Shown here: piece by piece, positions 8,132 to 15,905 of the stretch
Layout: the number at the start of each line of letters is the position of its first letter
How positions within the stretch are numbered: the stretch's first letter is position 1
Origin: an uncultured Phocaeicola sp.
GTDB lineage: Bacteria > Bacteroidota > Bacteroidia > Bacteroidales > Bacteroidaceae
Assembly: GCA_944320815.1 (NCBI GenBank)
Contig: CALUIZ010000013.1
Location: forward strand, 18,845 to 82,844
DNA length: 64,000 bases
Direction: 5' to 3'
Position numbers and translations under genes: made by a program
The notes under the pieces: model-generated
The model's input: the letters and a program-made list of their open reading frames with translations, nothing else
What the model was told of the DNA's origin: nothing
Database searches by the model: none

Positions 8132-9130
8132 ATGAACAACCCGAAATATTCCATCATCATCCCCGTATATAACCGTCCTGACGAAGCGGACGAGCTTCTT
8201 GAGAGCCTTTCGCACCAGACATTCAAGAACTTTGAAGTGATAGTTGTGGAGGACGGTTCTTCCATACCCTGCAGACAGGTAGTTGACAAGTATCTGCCAG
8301 AGATGGAAATCCGCTATTATGAAAAACCGAATTCCGGACCGGGACAGACCCGCAACTATGGGGCGGAACGGAGCCGGGGGGAATATCTCCTCATTCTTGA
8401 TTCCGACTGCATTTTGCCGGAAGGGTATCTTCAGGCGGTTGAAACCGAACTGGAAAAGGAGCCTTCCGACGCTTTCGGAGGGCCCGACCGGGCACATGAC
8501 TCATTCACGGCCGTCCAGAAAGCCATCAATTATGCGATGACCTCTTTCTTCACCACAGGCGGAATCCGGGGGGGGAAGAAGAAAATGGACAAGTTCTATC
8601 CACGGAGCTTCAACATGGGCGTGCGTGCCGAGGTCTATAAGGCACTGGGAGGCTTCTCGAACATGCGTTTCGGCGAAGACATCGACTTCAGCATCCGTAT
8701 CTTCAAGAACGGATACAGGTGCCGTCTCTTTCCCGAAGCATGGGTGTGGCACAAGCGGCGCACAGACTTCCGGAAGTTCTTCAAACAGGTGCACAATTCG
8801 GGCATTGCGCGCATCAATCTCTACAAGAAATATCCCGAATCGCTGAAACTCGTGCATCTGCTTCCGGCGGCTTTCACTATAGGAGTGGCGCTGGTGTTGC
8901 TTGCCGCTCTGATTTGCCCGTGGAGTCTGGTTCTTCTTCTGATATTCGCCCTGGTGATATTTCTGGATTCATCTCTGCAGAACAGGAACATATGGATAGG
9001 AATACTCTCCGTAGAAGCCGCATTCATCCAACTTACGGGATATGGGACCGGTTTCCTCCGTGCCTGGTGGAAACGTTGCGTGCTCGGCAAAGACTCATTC
9101 TCCGCGTTCGAGAAGAATTTCTACAAATGA
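8132..9130 (+). CDS. family 2 glycosyltransferase with C-terminal membrane segments
   Basis: A 332-aa GT2 enzyme. The GT-A domain shows YSIIIPVYNRPDEADELL, VVEDGSS, GPGQTRNYGAERSRGEYLLILDSDC (the DSD metal motif) and FGEDIDFSIR. Residues ~245-300 form two hydrophobic segments (FTIGVALVLLAALICPW, LVLLLIFALVIFLD), which suggests a membrane-bound enzyme in envelope glycan or glycolipid synthesis. Acceptor unknown. It is the last gene of the rex operon; a palindrome array begins at its stop codon. Confidence 0.88.
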   Translation: MNNPKYSIIIPVYNRPDEADELLESLSHQTFKNFEVIVVEDGSSIPCRQVVDKYLPEMEIRYYEKPNSGPGQTRNYGAERSRGEYLLILDSDCILPEGYLQAVETELEKEPSDAFGGPDRAHDSFTAVQKAINYAMTSFFTTGGIRGGKKKMDKFYPRSFNMGVRAEVYKALGGFSNMRFGEDIDFSIRIFKNGYRCRLFPEAWVWHKRRTDFRKFFKQVHNSGIARINLYKKYPESLKLVHLLPAAFTIGVALVLLAALICPWSLVLLLIFALVIFLDSSLQNRNIWIGILSVEAAFIQLTGYGTGFLRAWWKRCVLGKDSFSAFEKNFYK

Positions 9131-9212
9131 AACAAGCGGCTGACTCACCCAAGACAGGCGGTCATTCTTGGCAGAATAACCGCTTGTCTTGAAGAAGACA
9201 ACCGTCTGTTCC
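9129..9212. repeat. palindrome array A (4 units)
   Basis: Four imperfect palindromes of the form GAAACAAGCGG..., AAGACAGGCGGTCATTCTT, AGAATAACCGCTTGTCTT and AGAAGACAACCGTCTGTTCC are centred near 9137, 9160, 9182 and 9203, a 21-23 bp spacing. The core is ACA-N5-7-TGT. The array fills the gap between the GT2 stop and the tetR promoter. Related arrays lie at 13221, 32551, 42419 and 49294. Confidence 0.6.
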
Positions 9213-9265
9213 GGACGGGTGTCCGGTATCCTGGCCGTTTTCCCCCCCCGATTTCTTCATGTATA

Positions 9266-9297
9266 TTTGTGTAATAGAAAGAAAAGCAGTACTTTTG
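9266..9297 (+). promoter_or_regulatory. tetR-fabG promoter
   Basis: TTTG at 9266-9269, a 20-nt spacer and TACTTTTG at 9290-9297 form a complete -33/-7 promoter. A second -7-like box, TATATTTG, overlaps at 9262-9269. Confidence 0.7.
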
Positions 9298-9299
9298 CT

Positions 9300-9318
9300 C
9301 ACATCAATATCAGATGTG
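9300..9318. promoter_or_regulatory. candidate TetR operator
   Basis: CACATC-N7-GATGTG, a perfect 6-bp inverted repeat placed at the expected transcription start and just before the regulator gene. This is the usual position for an autorepression site. Inferred from position and symmetry only. Confidence 0.4.
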
Positions 9319-9325
9319 CAATAAG

Positions 9326-9934
9326 ATGACCGTACAGAAAACGAGAGCCAGACTTGTGGACGTGGCCCGCCAGCTTTTCGCCAAGAAGGGGGTGGAAGAA
9401 ACGACCATGAACGACATAGCCATGGCTTCCGGAAAAGGAAGACGTACGCTCTACACGTACTTCAAGAGCAAGGAACAGATTTATCTGGCGGTGGTGGAGT
9501 CGGAACTGGAAATGCTTTCGGCCCAGATGGAAGAGGCCGCAGAAAGGCCGATTGCGCCCGATGAAAAGATTATGGGACTCATCATGACACATCTGGATGC
9601 CATCAAGATGGTAGTCTACCGCAACGGAACTCTGCGCGCGGGATTCTTCCGCAACATCTGGAAGGTAGAGGCGGTGCGGAAAGTGTTCGATCACAAAGAA
9701 ATTCTGCTTTTCCGCAAAGTGCTTCAGGACGGGAAGGAAAAGGGATACTTCGATGTGGACAACGTGGAGATTACCGCCGACATCCTGCATTATTGCGTGA
9801 AGGGCATCGAAGTGCCGTACATCCGCGGACAAATCGGCGAGGAGCTGGACGATGAGATAGGATGGAAATACGTGACGAAAATCGTGTTCGGCGCACTCGG
9901 ATGCAGGAAACGGGAAGAGAAACTTATAGTTTAA
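9326..9934 (+). CDS. TetR/AcrR-family regulator next to fabG
   Basis: A 202-aa regulator from the chosen start at MTVQKTRARLVDVARQLF. The HTH continues through EETTMNDIAMASGKGRRTLYTYF, and the C-terminal half is a ligand-binding helical domain with no assignable ligand. An upstream ATG at 9314 lies within the candidate operator and only ~11 nt from the expected transcription start, so the internal start is preferred. It is 19 nt upstream of fabG, with no promoter between, which suggests it controls fatty-acid synthesis or membrane lipid supply. Confidence 0.88.
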   Translation: MTVQKTRARLVDVARQLFAKKGVEETTMNDIAMASGKGRRTLYTYFKSKEQIYLAVVESELEMLSAQMEEAAERPIAPDEKIMGLIMTHLDAIKMVVYRNGTLRAGFFRNIWKVEAVRKVFDHKEILLFRKVLQDGKEKGYFDVDNVEITADILHYCVKGIEVPYIRGQIGEELDDEIGWKYVTKIVFGALGCRKREEKLIV

Positions 9935-9953
9935 TTTTAAAAGAAATAGAAAC

Positions 9954-10700
9954 ATGGGATTATTAACTGGAAAAACAGCTGTCATTACGGGTGCTGCCCG
10001 TGGCATCGGTAAGGCTATTGCCTTGAAGTTCGCTTCAGAAGGAGCCAACATCGCGTTTACGGACCTGGTGATTGACGAGAACGGACAGAATACAGAAAAG
10101 GAAATCGCCGCTTACGGGGTGAAGGTGAAGGGGTACGCGTCGAACGCGGCCAGCTTCGAGGAAACCGCAAAGGTGGTGGAACAGATTCACAGCGACTTCG
10201 GCTCGATTGACATTCTGGTGAACAACGCCGGCATCACGAAGGATGGCCTGATGATGCGCATGAGCGAAGGACAGTGGGATGCAGTGATTGCCGTAAACCT
10301 GAAGTCTGCGTTCAACTTTGTCCATGCCTGCACACCAATCATGATGCGCCAGAGAAGCGGAAACATCATCAACATGGCTTCTGTAGTGGGAGTTCACGGA
10401 AATGCCGGACAGTGCAACTACTCTGCCTCCAAGGCGGGTCTGATTGCACTGGCCAAGTCCATCGCACAGGAACTGGGCTCACGCGGCATCCGCGCCAATG
10501 CCATCGCTCCGGGATTCATCATCACCGACATGACGGCACAGCTCTCCGATGAAGTGAAGGCTGAATGGAACAAACGTATTCCGTTGCGCCGTGGCGGTAC
10601 TCCGGAAGACGTGGCCAACATCGCTCTGTTCCTGGCTTCCGACATGTCTTCTTATGTATCGGGACAGGTTATCCAGGTTGACGGTGGCATGAACATGTAA
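9954..10700 (+). CDS. fabG: 3-oxoacyl-[acyl-carrier-protein] reductase
   Basis: A 248-aa short-chain dehydrogenase. It has the nucleotide motif TGAARGIGKAIA, NNAG, a catalytic Ser near 143, Y156 and K160 (NYSASKAG), and the FabG-type C-terminus GGTPEDVANIALFLASD and VIQVDGGMNM. It reduces beta-ketoacyl-ACP with NADPH in fatty-acid elongation. The full-length match and the TetR partner make the FabG assignment more likely than a generic SDR. Confidence 0.92.
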   Translation: MGLLTGKTAVITGAARGIGKAIALKFASEGANIAFTDLVIDENGQNTEKEIAAYGVKVKGYASNAASFEETAKVVEQIHSDFGSIDILVNNAGITKDGLMMRMSEGQWDAVIAVNLKSAFNFVHACTPIMMRQRSGNIINMASVVGVHGNAGQCNYSASKAGLIALAKSIAQELGSRGIRANAIAPGFIITDMTAQLSDEVKAEWNKRIPLRRGGTPEDVANIALFLASDMSSYVSGQVIQVDGGMNM

Positions 10701-10714
10701 TTTTGAACTTATTT

Positions 10715-10764
10715 TGACGCAGAGACGCAAATCGCAGAGAAATCTGCGCTTCTGCGTCTCTGTC
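10715..10764 (+). terminator. terminator after fabG
   Basis: GACGCAGAGACGCA pairs with the downstream TGCGTCTCTGTC, with an inner stem CGCAGA/TCTGCG, followed by a T-rich tract. Confidence 0.75.
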
Positions 10765-10778
10765 TTTTATATTTTTCT

Positions 10779-11459
10779 ATGGAAGTAGTTTACGAAGACA
10801 ACCACATCATCGTGGTCAACAAAAGTTCATCGGAAATCGTACAGGGAGACAAGACGGGCGATGAATCTCTTTCAGACACGATAAAGCAATACCTGAAAGA
10901 AAAATATGCCAAACCGGGAAACGTGTTTCTGGGAGTGGTGCACCGCCTTGACCGTCCGGTAAGCGGACTGGTGGTGTTCGCGAAAACCAGCAAGGCTTTG
11001 GCACGGCTGAATGAAATGTTCCGCAACGGAGAAGTGAAGAAAATCTACTGGGCCATCGTGAAACAAAGACCGGAAGTGGAAGAGGGTGAACTGATGCATT
11101 ATCTGGTACGCAATGAGAAGCAGAACAAATCGTACGCATACGACAGAGAAGTGAAGAACTCGAAGAAGGCAGTACTCCATTATCGTCTGATAGGCTGCTC
11201 ACAGAACTATTCTCTGCTGGAAGTGGAACTGAAGACGGGCCGCCATCATCAGATCCGGTGTCAGCTGGCCAAGATAGGCTGCCCCATCAAAGGCGACCTG
11301 AAATATGGCTTTCCCCGTTCCAATCCCGACGGAAGCATCTCTCTGGTTGCACGCAGGATAAGCTTCATCCATCCCGTGTCGAAGAAACCGATTGAACTGA
11401 CAGCTCCGCTCCCTTCCGACAATCTCTGGAAGTGCTTTACGGACATAGATAAAAAATGA
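10779..11459 (+). CDS. RluA-family pseudouridine synthase
   Basis: A 226-aa enzyme that isomerises uridine in rRNA or tRNA. The catalytic Asp is D58 in VVHRLDRPVSGLVVFAKT. LLEVELKTGRHHQIRCQLA and GCPIKGDLKYG are RluA-family motifs. There is no N-terminal S4 domain, which resembles RluA/RluC-like short forms rather than RluD. The RNA target cannot be read from sequence. It ends just before a bidirectional hairpin. Confidence 0.9.
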   Translation: MEVVYEDNHIIVVNKSSSEIVQGDKTGDESLSDTIKQYLKEKYAKPGNVFLGVVHRLDRPVSGLVVFAKTSKALARLNEMFRNGEVKKIYWAIVKQRPEVEEGELMHYLVRNEKQNKSYAYDREVKNSKKAVLHYRLIGCSQNYSLLEVELKTGRHHQIRCQLAKIGCPIKGDLKYGFPRSNPDGSISLVARRISFIHPVSKKPIELTAPLPSDNLWKCFTDIDKK

Positions 11460-11618
11460 AGAGGAGAAGGCTTCACAGCGTTCTCCTCTCTCTTTAACAC
11501 ATAGGCATCTTCATTTATCAAGAGATCATAACCTTCCGATGAGTACAATCTCTATGTTCTAATGGGGTTGGGTTTAAATCTAGTTTAATTCTGTGCTTGG
11601 TTTTAGTTGTTTCCCCAC
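11450..11618 (-). ncRNA. predicted sigma-54-dependent RNA of about 170 nt
   Basis: A perfect -24/-12 promoter reads leftwards and would start RNA near 11618. The transcript crosses the gap and ends at the hairpin 11461-11488, followed on this strand by TTCATTTTTTAT, a good intrinsic terminator. The 5' end TAGGTGGGG could pair with CCCCATTA about 60 nt later. The only ORF needs a TTG start and runs antisense through the RluA gene, so an untranslated RNA is favoured. It lies next to the sigma-54 activator gene, like sigma-54-driven sRNAs in Gammaproteobacteria. The product is inferred; promoter and terminator are seen. Confidence 0.55.
11461..11488. terminator. bidirectional hairpin between rluA-family gene and the minus-strand RNA
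   Basis: GAGGAGAA...TTCTCCTC, 8-bp stem. On the minus strand it is followed by a strong T-run overlapping the end of the RluA gene. On the plus strand the tail is only CTCTCTTT. Confidence 0.65.
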
Positions 11619-11627
11619 CTAAGAAAG

Positions 11628-11643
11628 TGCAATTGCCGTGCCA
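11628..11643 (-). promoter_or_regulatory. sigma-54 (-24/-12) promoter
   Basis: The minus strand reads TGGCACGGCAATTGCA, an exact match to TGGCACG-N4-TTGCW with GG and GC separated by 10 nt. It points away from the response regulator gene that ends at 11794. Confidence 0.75.
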
Positions 11644-11753
11644 GAACACACCAAAGATATGCACTACGATTCTATATATGTGAAAACAAGCATATTATAA
11701 AATACAGAGATTCTGACACCATTCCTTTCATGCCAACAAAGTGTAGAGAGACG

Positions 11754-11807
11754 TGTGGATTCCCCATACATACATGTGGAAATATTCCACACTTTATTGT
11801 GGAATAT
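11754..11807. promoter_or_regulatory. candidate enhancer (upstream activator) sites for the sigma-54 promoter
   Basis: Plus-strand TGTGGA occurs at 11754, 11775 and 11798, 21 and 23 bp apart, with complementary TTCCAC at 11785. GTGGAA-N3-TTCCAC (11776-11790) and ATATTCCACA-N6-TGTGGAATAT (11782-11807) are perfect inverted repeats. The cluster is 110-180 bp upstream of the -24/-12 element, the usual place for bEBP sites, and overlaps the stop codon of the activator gene. The larger repeat could instead be a terminator, but no T-run follows. Confidence 0.5.
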
Positions 11808-13143
11808 TGTAAAGCTTCAGCTTGTTGTATAACGTTTTCCTGTCGATTCCCAACAGAATGGCAGCCTTGCTCTTGTTGTTGTTGGTTTGCCGGAGTGCTC
11901 TCAGAATCCGCTGCTTTTCATTTTCTTCATCATGCAGGGAGAAAGACACAGATTTAGCGCACTGAGGGTCTTCGGAAGAGGCCGCATTGAAATCCTCTCC
12001 CAAATCCTTCAATGAGATGAAGTCGCCCTGAGCCACCAGTGTCGCTCTTTTCACAGTGTTCTTCAACTGCCGGAGATTGCCCGGCCATGAATAGTTCTGA
12101 AGTGCCGTGCAAGTCTCTGCATCAAACCCAATCAGGTCACGGCCAAGCTCCTTGTTGGCCTGGTCAAGAAAGAAGTTGGCAAACAGCAAAATGTCATCCT
12201 GACGCTCTTTCAGAGCCGGCATATAAAGAGTAAATTCATTGATACGATGATACAGGTCCTCACGGAAGTTTCCTTTGGCGATGGCATCCTTCAGGTTCTC
12301 ATTGGTCGCACTGATCAGACGCACGTCCACTTCAATCTCCTTGCTCGAACCAATCCGGCGGATACGGCGTTCCTGAAGCGCACGGAGCAACTGCACCTGC
12401 ACTTCATAACCCAGATTGCCCACCTCATCAAGAAAAAGCGTACCGCCGTTGGCCTCCTCAAACGCTCCGGTCTTGTCGCTGAACGCTCCGGTGAAAGAAC
12501 CTTTCACGTGTCCGAAAAACTCGGATGCCGCCAGATCCTTTGGAATGGACCCGCAATCAATGGCGATGAAGGGCTTGTTGGACCTCCTGCTGAGTTGGTG
12601 GATGCGGTGGGCCACATATTCCTTTCCGGTACCGCTGGCTCCATTGATCAACACCGACATCTGAGTAGGAGCCACCAGATTCACATAATTGTACAGCTGG
12701 CGCGCAGCTTCGCTTTCCCCTTCCAGAAAGTTCTGGGGAACGGCATACACACTTTCCTCCTCCGGCTGCCCCTGTCCGTTTCTGACAGCTTCGTCTATTT
12801 TCTTCAGAAGCTCGTCGGGCTGTACCGGCTTTGAGATATAATCCGTCGCCCCTTCCTTCATGGCTTTTACGGCACTCTGGATTTCCGCATATCCCGTCAT
12901 AATGATAAAAGGTGTCTGATTGTTCTGTTCACGCAGCCACGACAGCAGAGCCATCCCGTCCTTGTCGGGAAGGCGCAGGTCGGAAAGCACAAGGTCGAAG
13001 TCCCTCGCGGAGAGCAGCTTGCGCGCACGAGCCTGAGTGCTTGCCGCTTCCACTTCAAACCCTTTCTTCCTGAGCCACGTTTTCAGCATAGTGGAGAAGG
13101 TCAAATCATCCTCAACAATCAATAGAGACAGAGCCATATGCAT
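11794..13143 (-). CDS. sigma-54-dependent response regulator (NtrC family)
   Basis: A 449-aa three-domain activator. The receiver has EDD near residue 11, phospho-acceptor D55 (LVLSDLRLPDKDG) and the K of YISKPVQP. The AAA+ domain shows GASGTGKEYVAHRIH, VKGSFTGAFSDKTGAFE (the sigma-54-contacting GAFTGA loop with Ser for the first Ala) and GGTLFLDEVGNL. The Fis-type HTH at the end has NNNKSKAAILLGIDRKTLYNKLK. It has its own promoter, although the kinase lies 165 nt upstream on the same strand. The nearby -24/-12 promoter is its most obvious target. Confidence 0.95.
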   Translation of the reverse strand: MHMALSLLIVEDDLTFSTMLKTWLRKKGFEVEAASTQARARKLLSARDFDLVLSDLRLPDKDGMALLSWLREQNNQTPFIIMTGYAEIQSAVKAMKEGATDYISKPVQPDELLKKIDEAVRNGQGQPEEESVYAVPQNFLEGESEAARQLYNYVNLVAPTQMSVLINGASGTGKEYVAHRIHQLSRRSNKPFIAIDCGSIPKDLAASEFFGHVKGSFTGAFSDKTGAFEEANGGTLFLDEVGNLGYEVQVQLLRALQERRIRRIGSSKEIEVDVRLISATNENLKDAIAKGNFREDLYHRINEFTLYMPALKERQDDILLFANFFLDQANKELGRDLIGFDAETCTALQNYSWPGNLRQLKNTVKRATLVAQGDFISLKDLGEDFNAASSEDPQCAKSVSFSLHDEENEKQRILRALRQTNNNKSKAAILLGIDRKTLYNKLKLYNIPQ

Positions 13144-13165
13144 ATATGTCGGTTGGTTATCATTA

Positions 13166-13196
13166 CAAAAGTAATATTTTTTTTGAATGTCCGCAA
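13166..13196 (-). promoter_or_regulatory. promoter of the sigma-54 activator gene
   Basis: On the minus strand: TTG (13194-13196), 20-nt spacer, TACTTTTG (13166-13173). This allows the regulator to be made independently of the kinase. Confidence 0.65.
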
Positions 13197-13220
13197 TTTT
13201 CAGGCATCAATCCTGACGCT

Positions 13221-13306
13221 GAAAAATGTCCGCATGTTCCGGTCGAAGCAACGGCCTGTTTTGTTTGAGACAAAACGTTGTTTTCATCCGGACAACCCCA
13301 TGTTCT
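13221..13306. repeat. palindrome array B (4 units)
   Basis: Units GAAAAATGTCCGCATGTTCC, GAAGCAACGGCCTGTTTT, GAGACAAAACGTTGTTTTC and CCGGACAACCCCATGTTCTG are centred near 13231, 13254, 13276 and 13298 (22-23 bp spacing). The array ends at the kinase stop codon and lies about 25 bp upstream of the regulator promoter. The flank on the promoter side (TGTCCGCAATTTTC) resembles the flank of array D. Confidence 0.6.
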
Positions 13307-13307
13307 G

Positions 13308-15827
13308 TCAGACATCGCGCATTGTGAGTTTTCCGGCCTCGGCCACCACTGCCCCGGCCTGCCTGATGACCAGCCTTACGGCCTTGTCCGCCTCCGGCGT
13401 GTATTCCGTTTCTCCGCGTCTGTTTTCCAGCCATTGCAGAGCCGGAACCGCCTCCTTCGCTTCAATCATAATGAACGTGGGAAGCATCTTGTGGGCTATG
13501 GCACATACCTGTTTCATATCTTTCTCATGAACAGCCTGCTCCAACAGACGGATGCTCCGCTCCGTCTCCTTCACAAACGTATGCATGATTTCAAGCGCAG
13601 CCTGAGGGTCGTTTTCCGAAAAGGCTGTGAGCGGGGCGAAGTTGAACCTCCCCGTTTCCGGACTTTCTCCGAAGGATTCGCCCTGCGGGGCAGACACATG
13701 CCCGCCTGATTCTTCTCCCGCAAACACCCTGCCCAGCATACTCAGAAGGTCTTGTCGGTTGAACGGCTTCTGGAGCATCCCGGCAAATCCTTTTGCCCGG
13801 AAATCGGCTTCACTCATATCTCCCCGTGCGGTAATGGCGACGACCGGAATCGTCCTGCCCTGCGGATGTTCCAGACTCCGGATGCGGCGCAGAAGCTCAA
13901 TGCCGTTCATGGCCGGCATCTGCAAATCGGTAAGCACCAGGTCGAACTCGGTGGAAAGCAGCAGACTGAACACTTCTTCCGGCTGTTCACAGCAGCGTAT
14001 GTCGGGCTTCCCGCACTGGCCGTCCGCAAGCACATTGACAAGCATCGCCTCAGTCAGTTGCATCTGAATGCGGTCATCGTCAATCAGCAGAATATGCTGC
14101 AGCCTGTGGCGGAATCTTTCAGGTACTGCGGTTTTCTGCTCCGCAGTCTGCGACGCAAGCGCATGCAAGGGCACAGCCACCCGGAAAGTGCTTCCTTTTC
14201 CGGGAACGCTTTCCACGGTAATTTCTCCCTTGAGCAGTTCCACCAGTTTCCGCGTGATGGAAAGTCCCAGCCCGAACCCCTCCTGTCCTTGTGCGCTGCG
14301 CAGACGGGTAAATTCCTGGAAAATGCGCTGCTGCTCCTGCTCGTTCATTCCGCATCCGGTATCGGCGACACTGAGCACAAACATTTCCTCCCGGTATTCC
14401 GCCCGAAGTGTGATTTCTCCCGAAGCCGTGAACTTCAGCGCATTGGAAAGCAGATTCTCCACAATCTGACGGATGCGGAACGGGTCACCTTCCAAAGTGA
14501 GCGACGGACTGAACTGCATCTGCAGACTCAATTTCAGTCCCTTCTTGCCGGTGAGCGGAAGGAAACCATTATAGATATGTGTAAGAAGTTCATTCGGGCT
14601 GAAAGCAATACGCTGGATATCCATCTTCCCCGCTTCAAGACGATGATAGTCGAGCAGGGAGGTGACGAGATCCAGCAGATGCCGGGCCGAACTTTTCATG
14701 TTGCCCAGATAAAGAAGCTGCCTCCGGTCCTTGACCAGACGCATCAGCAGGTCGATGTAACCAATAATCGAGCCTGCCGGAGCCTTGATGTCGTGCGTGA
14801 TTGTAAGCATAAGCTTTTCCCGTGCCACGAGCAGATTCTCCGCATAGAGTTTGGCCTTTTCCAGCTCCCTCCGGTAATGTTCGTTCCGTGCGATGTCTCT
14901 GGCAATGACAATGGAGAAGAGCAGCACCATGAGAATGGCGGCGATGGCGATGTTGGCCATCGTGCGGGCCGCGTCCCTGCGGATTTCCCGCTCCTGCACC
15001 AATTTTGTCTTCGAAGCCTCCTGCTCTTCCTTTTCAATGGCTTCGAGAAGCTGGTTCACACGTTTGCTGAGTTCATTCCCCGCCGCTCTCAACCGTTCGA
15101 TGCGCACGTCCAGCATCCGGTTCTGCTTCTGCTGCGTCTGCAGCACCTTATGCTGGATGTCTGCCAACATATTGGTGATAGTGTCTACCGGATTGTAGAT
15201 TTCATTGATGGTGTCGGTATATTCTTCCTGCACCACATTGTTGACCAGCGTGGAGTCCTCCTTCGGGGCGAACACTTCGGCAAGCCGTTTGAAGAAACCT
15301 TTTTTCTTGTGGCGGATGGTGTATGTATTGTGATGCGTCACGGTCTTCCGGCGGATATGCGGAGACTTGAGAAGTGAATCCTGAACAGAAATAAGACTGT
15401 CAAGTTGCTGTCGGTACAGCTCGTCAGCCGGAGAGTCTTGCATGGCCTCCATAACCGCAAACATGTTCCATTGCTTGTTCTTCAGCAAGACACGCACCGT
15501 ATCCAGACGGGCAAGCTGGACGGTATCGGTCAGCTTGCTTCCCAACGTGTCGATTGAAGCGTTCACTTCCTTCATCTTCTCTATATAGCTGGAATATTCG
15601 TCCAGCTTTCCCATACGCAATGTCTGGCCGATGATTTCCACATCATAAAGCTGGCTGATGATACGGTGGGTGGTATGCCTCCGGCTGTTGATGTTTTCTT
15701 CCAGCTCGGTAGGCTCACTCAACAGGTTCATCTGCTGGAAGGTATGGACTATGGCACCGAAAAGAAGTCCTATCAGGACTACATAGCCGACAATGATTTT
15801 GGTGGAAGTGGAAAACATGACTTGCAA
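13308..15827 (-). CDS. hybrid sensor histidine kinase with receiver and Hpt domains
   Basis: An 839-aa membrane kinase. It has TM1 at ~9-28, a periplasmic helical sensor of ~260 residues, and TM2 at ~292-312 (IAIAAILMVLLFSIVIA). The HisKA phospho-acceptor is H345 (TITHDIKAPAGS). HATPase_c follows with DTGCGMNEQEQQRIFQEF and GFGLGLSI, then a receiver (HILLIDDD, LVLTDLQMPAMNG). The C-terminal Hpt has AIAHKMLPTFIMI. This is a complete His-Asp-His relay that probably ends on the downstream sigma-54 regulator. The input signal is unknown. Confidence 0.95.
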   Translation of the reverse strand: MQVMFSTSTKIIVGYVVLIGLLFGAIVHTFQQMNLLSEPTELEENINSRRHTTHRIISQLYDVEIIGQTLRMGKLDEYSSYIEKMKEVNASIDTLGSKLTDTVQLARLDTVRVLLKNKQWNMFAVMEAMQDSPADELYRQQLDSLISVQDSLLKSPHIRRKTVTHHNTYTIRHKKKGFFKRLAEVFAPKEDSTLVNNVVQEEYTDTINEIYNPVDTITNMLADIQHKVLQTQQKQNRMLDVRIERLRAAGNELSKRVNQLLEAIEKEEQEASKTKLVQEREIRRDAARTMANIAIAAILMVLLFSIVIARDIARNEHYRRELEKAKLYAENLLVAREKLMLTITHDIKAPAGSIIGYIDLLMRLVKDRRQLLYLGNMKSSARHLLDLVTSLLDYHRLEAGKMDIQRIAFSPNELLTHIYNGFLPLTGKKGLKLSLQMQFSPSLTLEGDPFRIRQIVENLLSNALKFTASGEITLRAEYREEMFVLSVADTGCGMNEQEQQRIFQEFTRLRSAQGQEGFGLGLSITRKLVELLKGEITVESVPGKGSTFRVAVPLHALASQTAEQKTAVPERFRHRLQHILLIDDDRIQMQLTEAMLVNVLADGQCGKPDIRCCEQPEEVFSLLLSTEFDLVLTDLQMPAMNGIELLRRIRSLEHPQGRTIPVVAITARGDMSEADFRAKGFAGMLQKPFNRQDLLSMLGRVFAGEESGGHVSAPQGESFGESPETGRFNFAPLTAFSENDPQAALEIMHTFVKETERSIRLLEQAVHEKDMKQVCAIAHKMLPTFIMIEAKEAVPALQWLENRRGETEYTPEADKAVRLVIRQAGAVVAEAGKLTMRDV

Positions 15828-15905
15828 GATTTAATCGTAATTCTTATTGAATACAAGTTACGGAGAGCTCCGGAATCTGCCAGCCTCCGCGTCTCCGCAC
15901 CTTGT

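Noticed and set aside
11261..11548. 95-aa ORF on the sigma-54 transcript
   Set aside because: Needs a TTG start and most of it is antisense to the RluA gene; the terminator lies inside it.
13752..15377. 541-aa open frame opposite the hybrid kinase
   Set aside because: Shadow of the high-GC kinase gene; no domains and full overlap with a certain gene.
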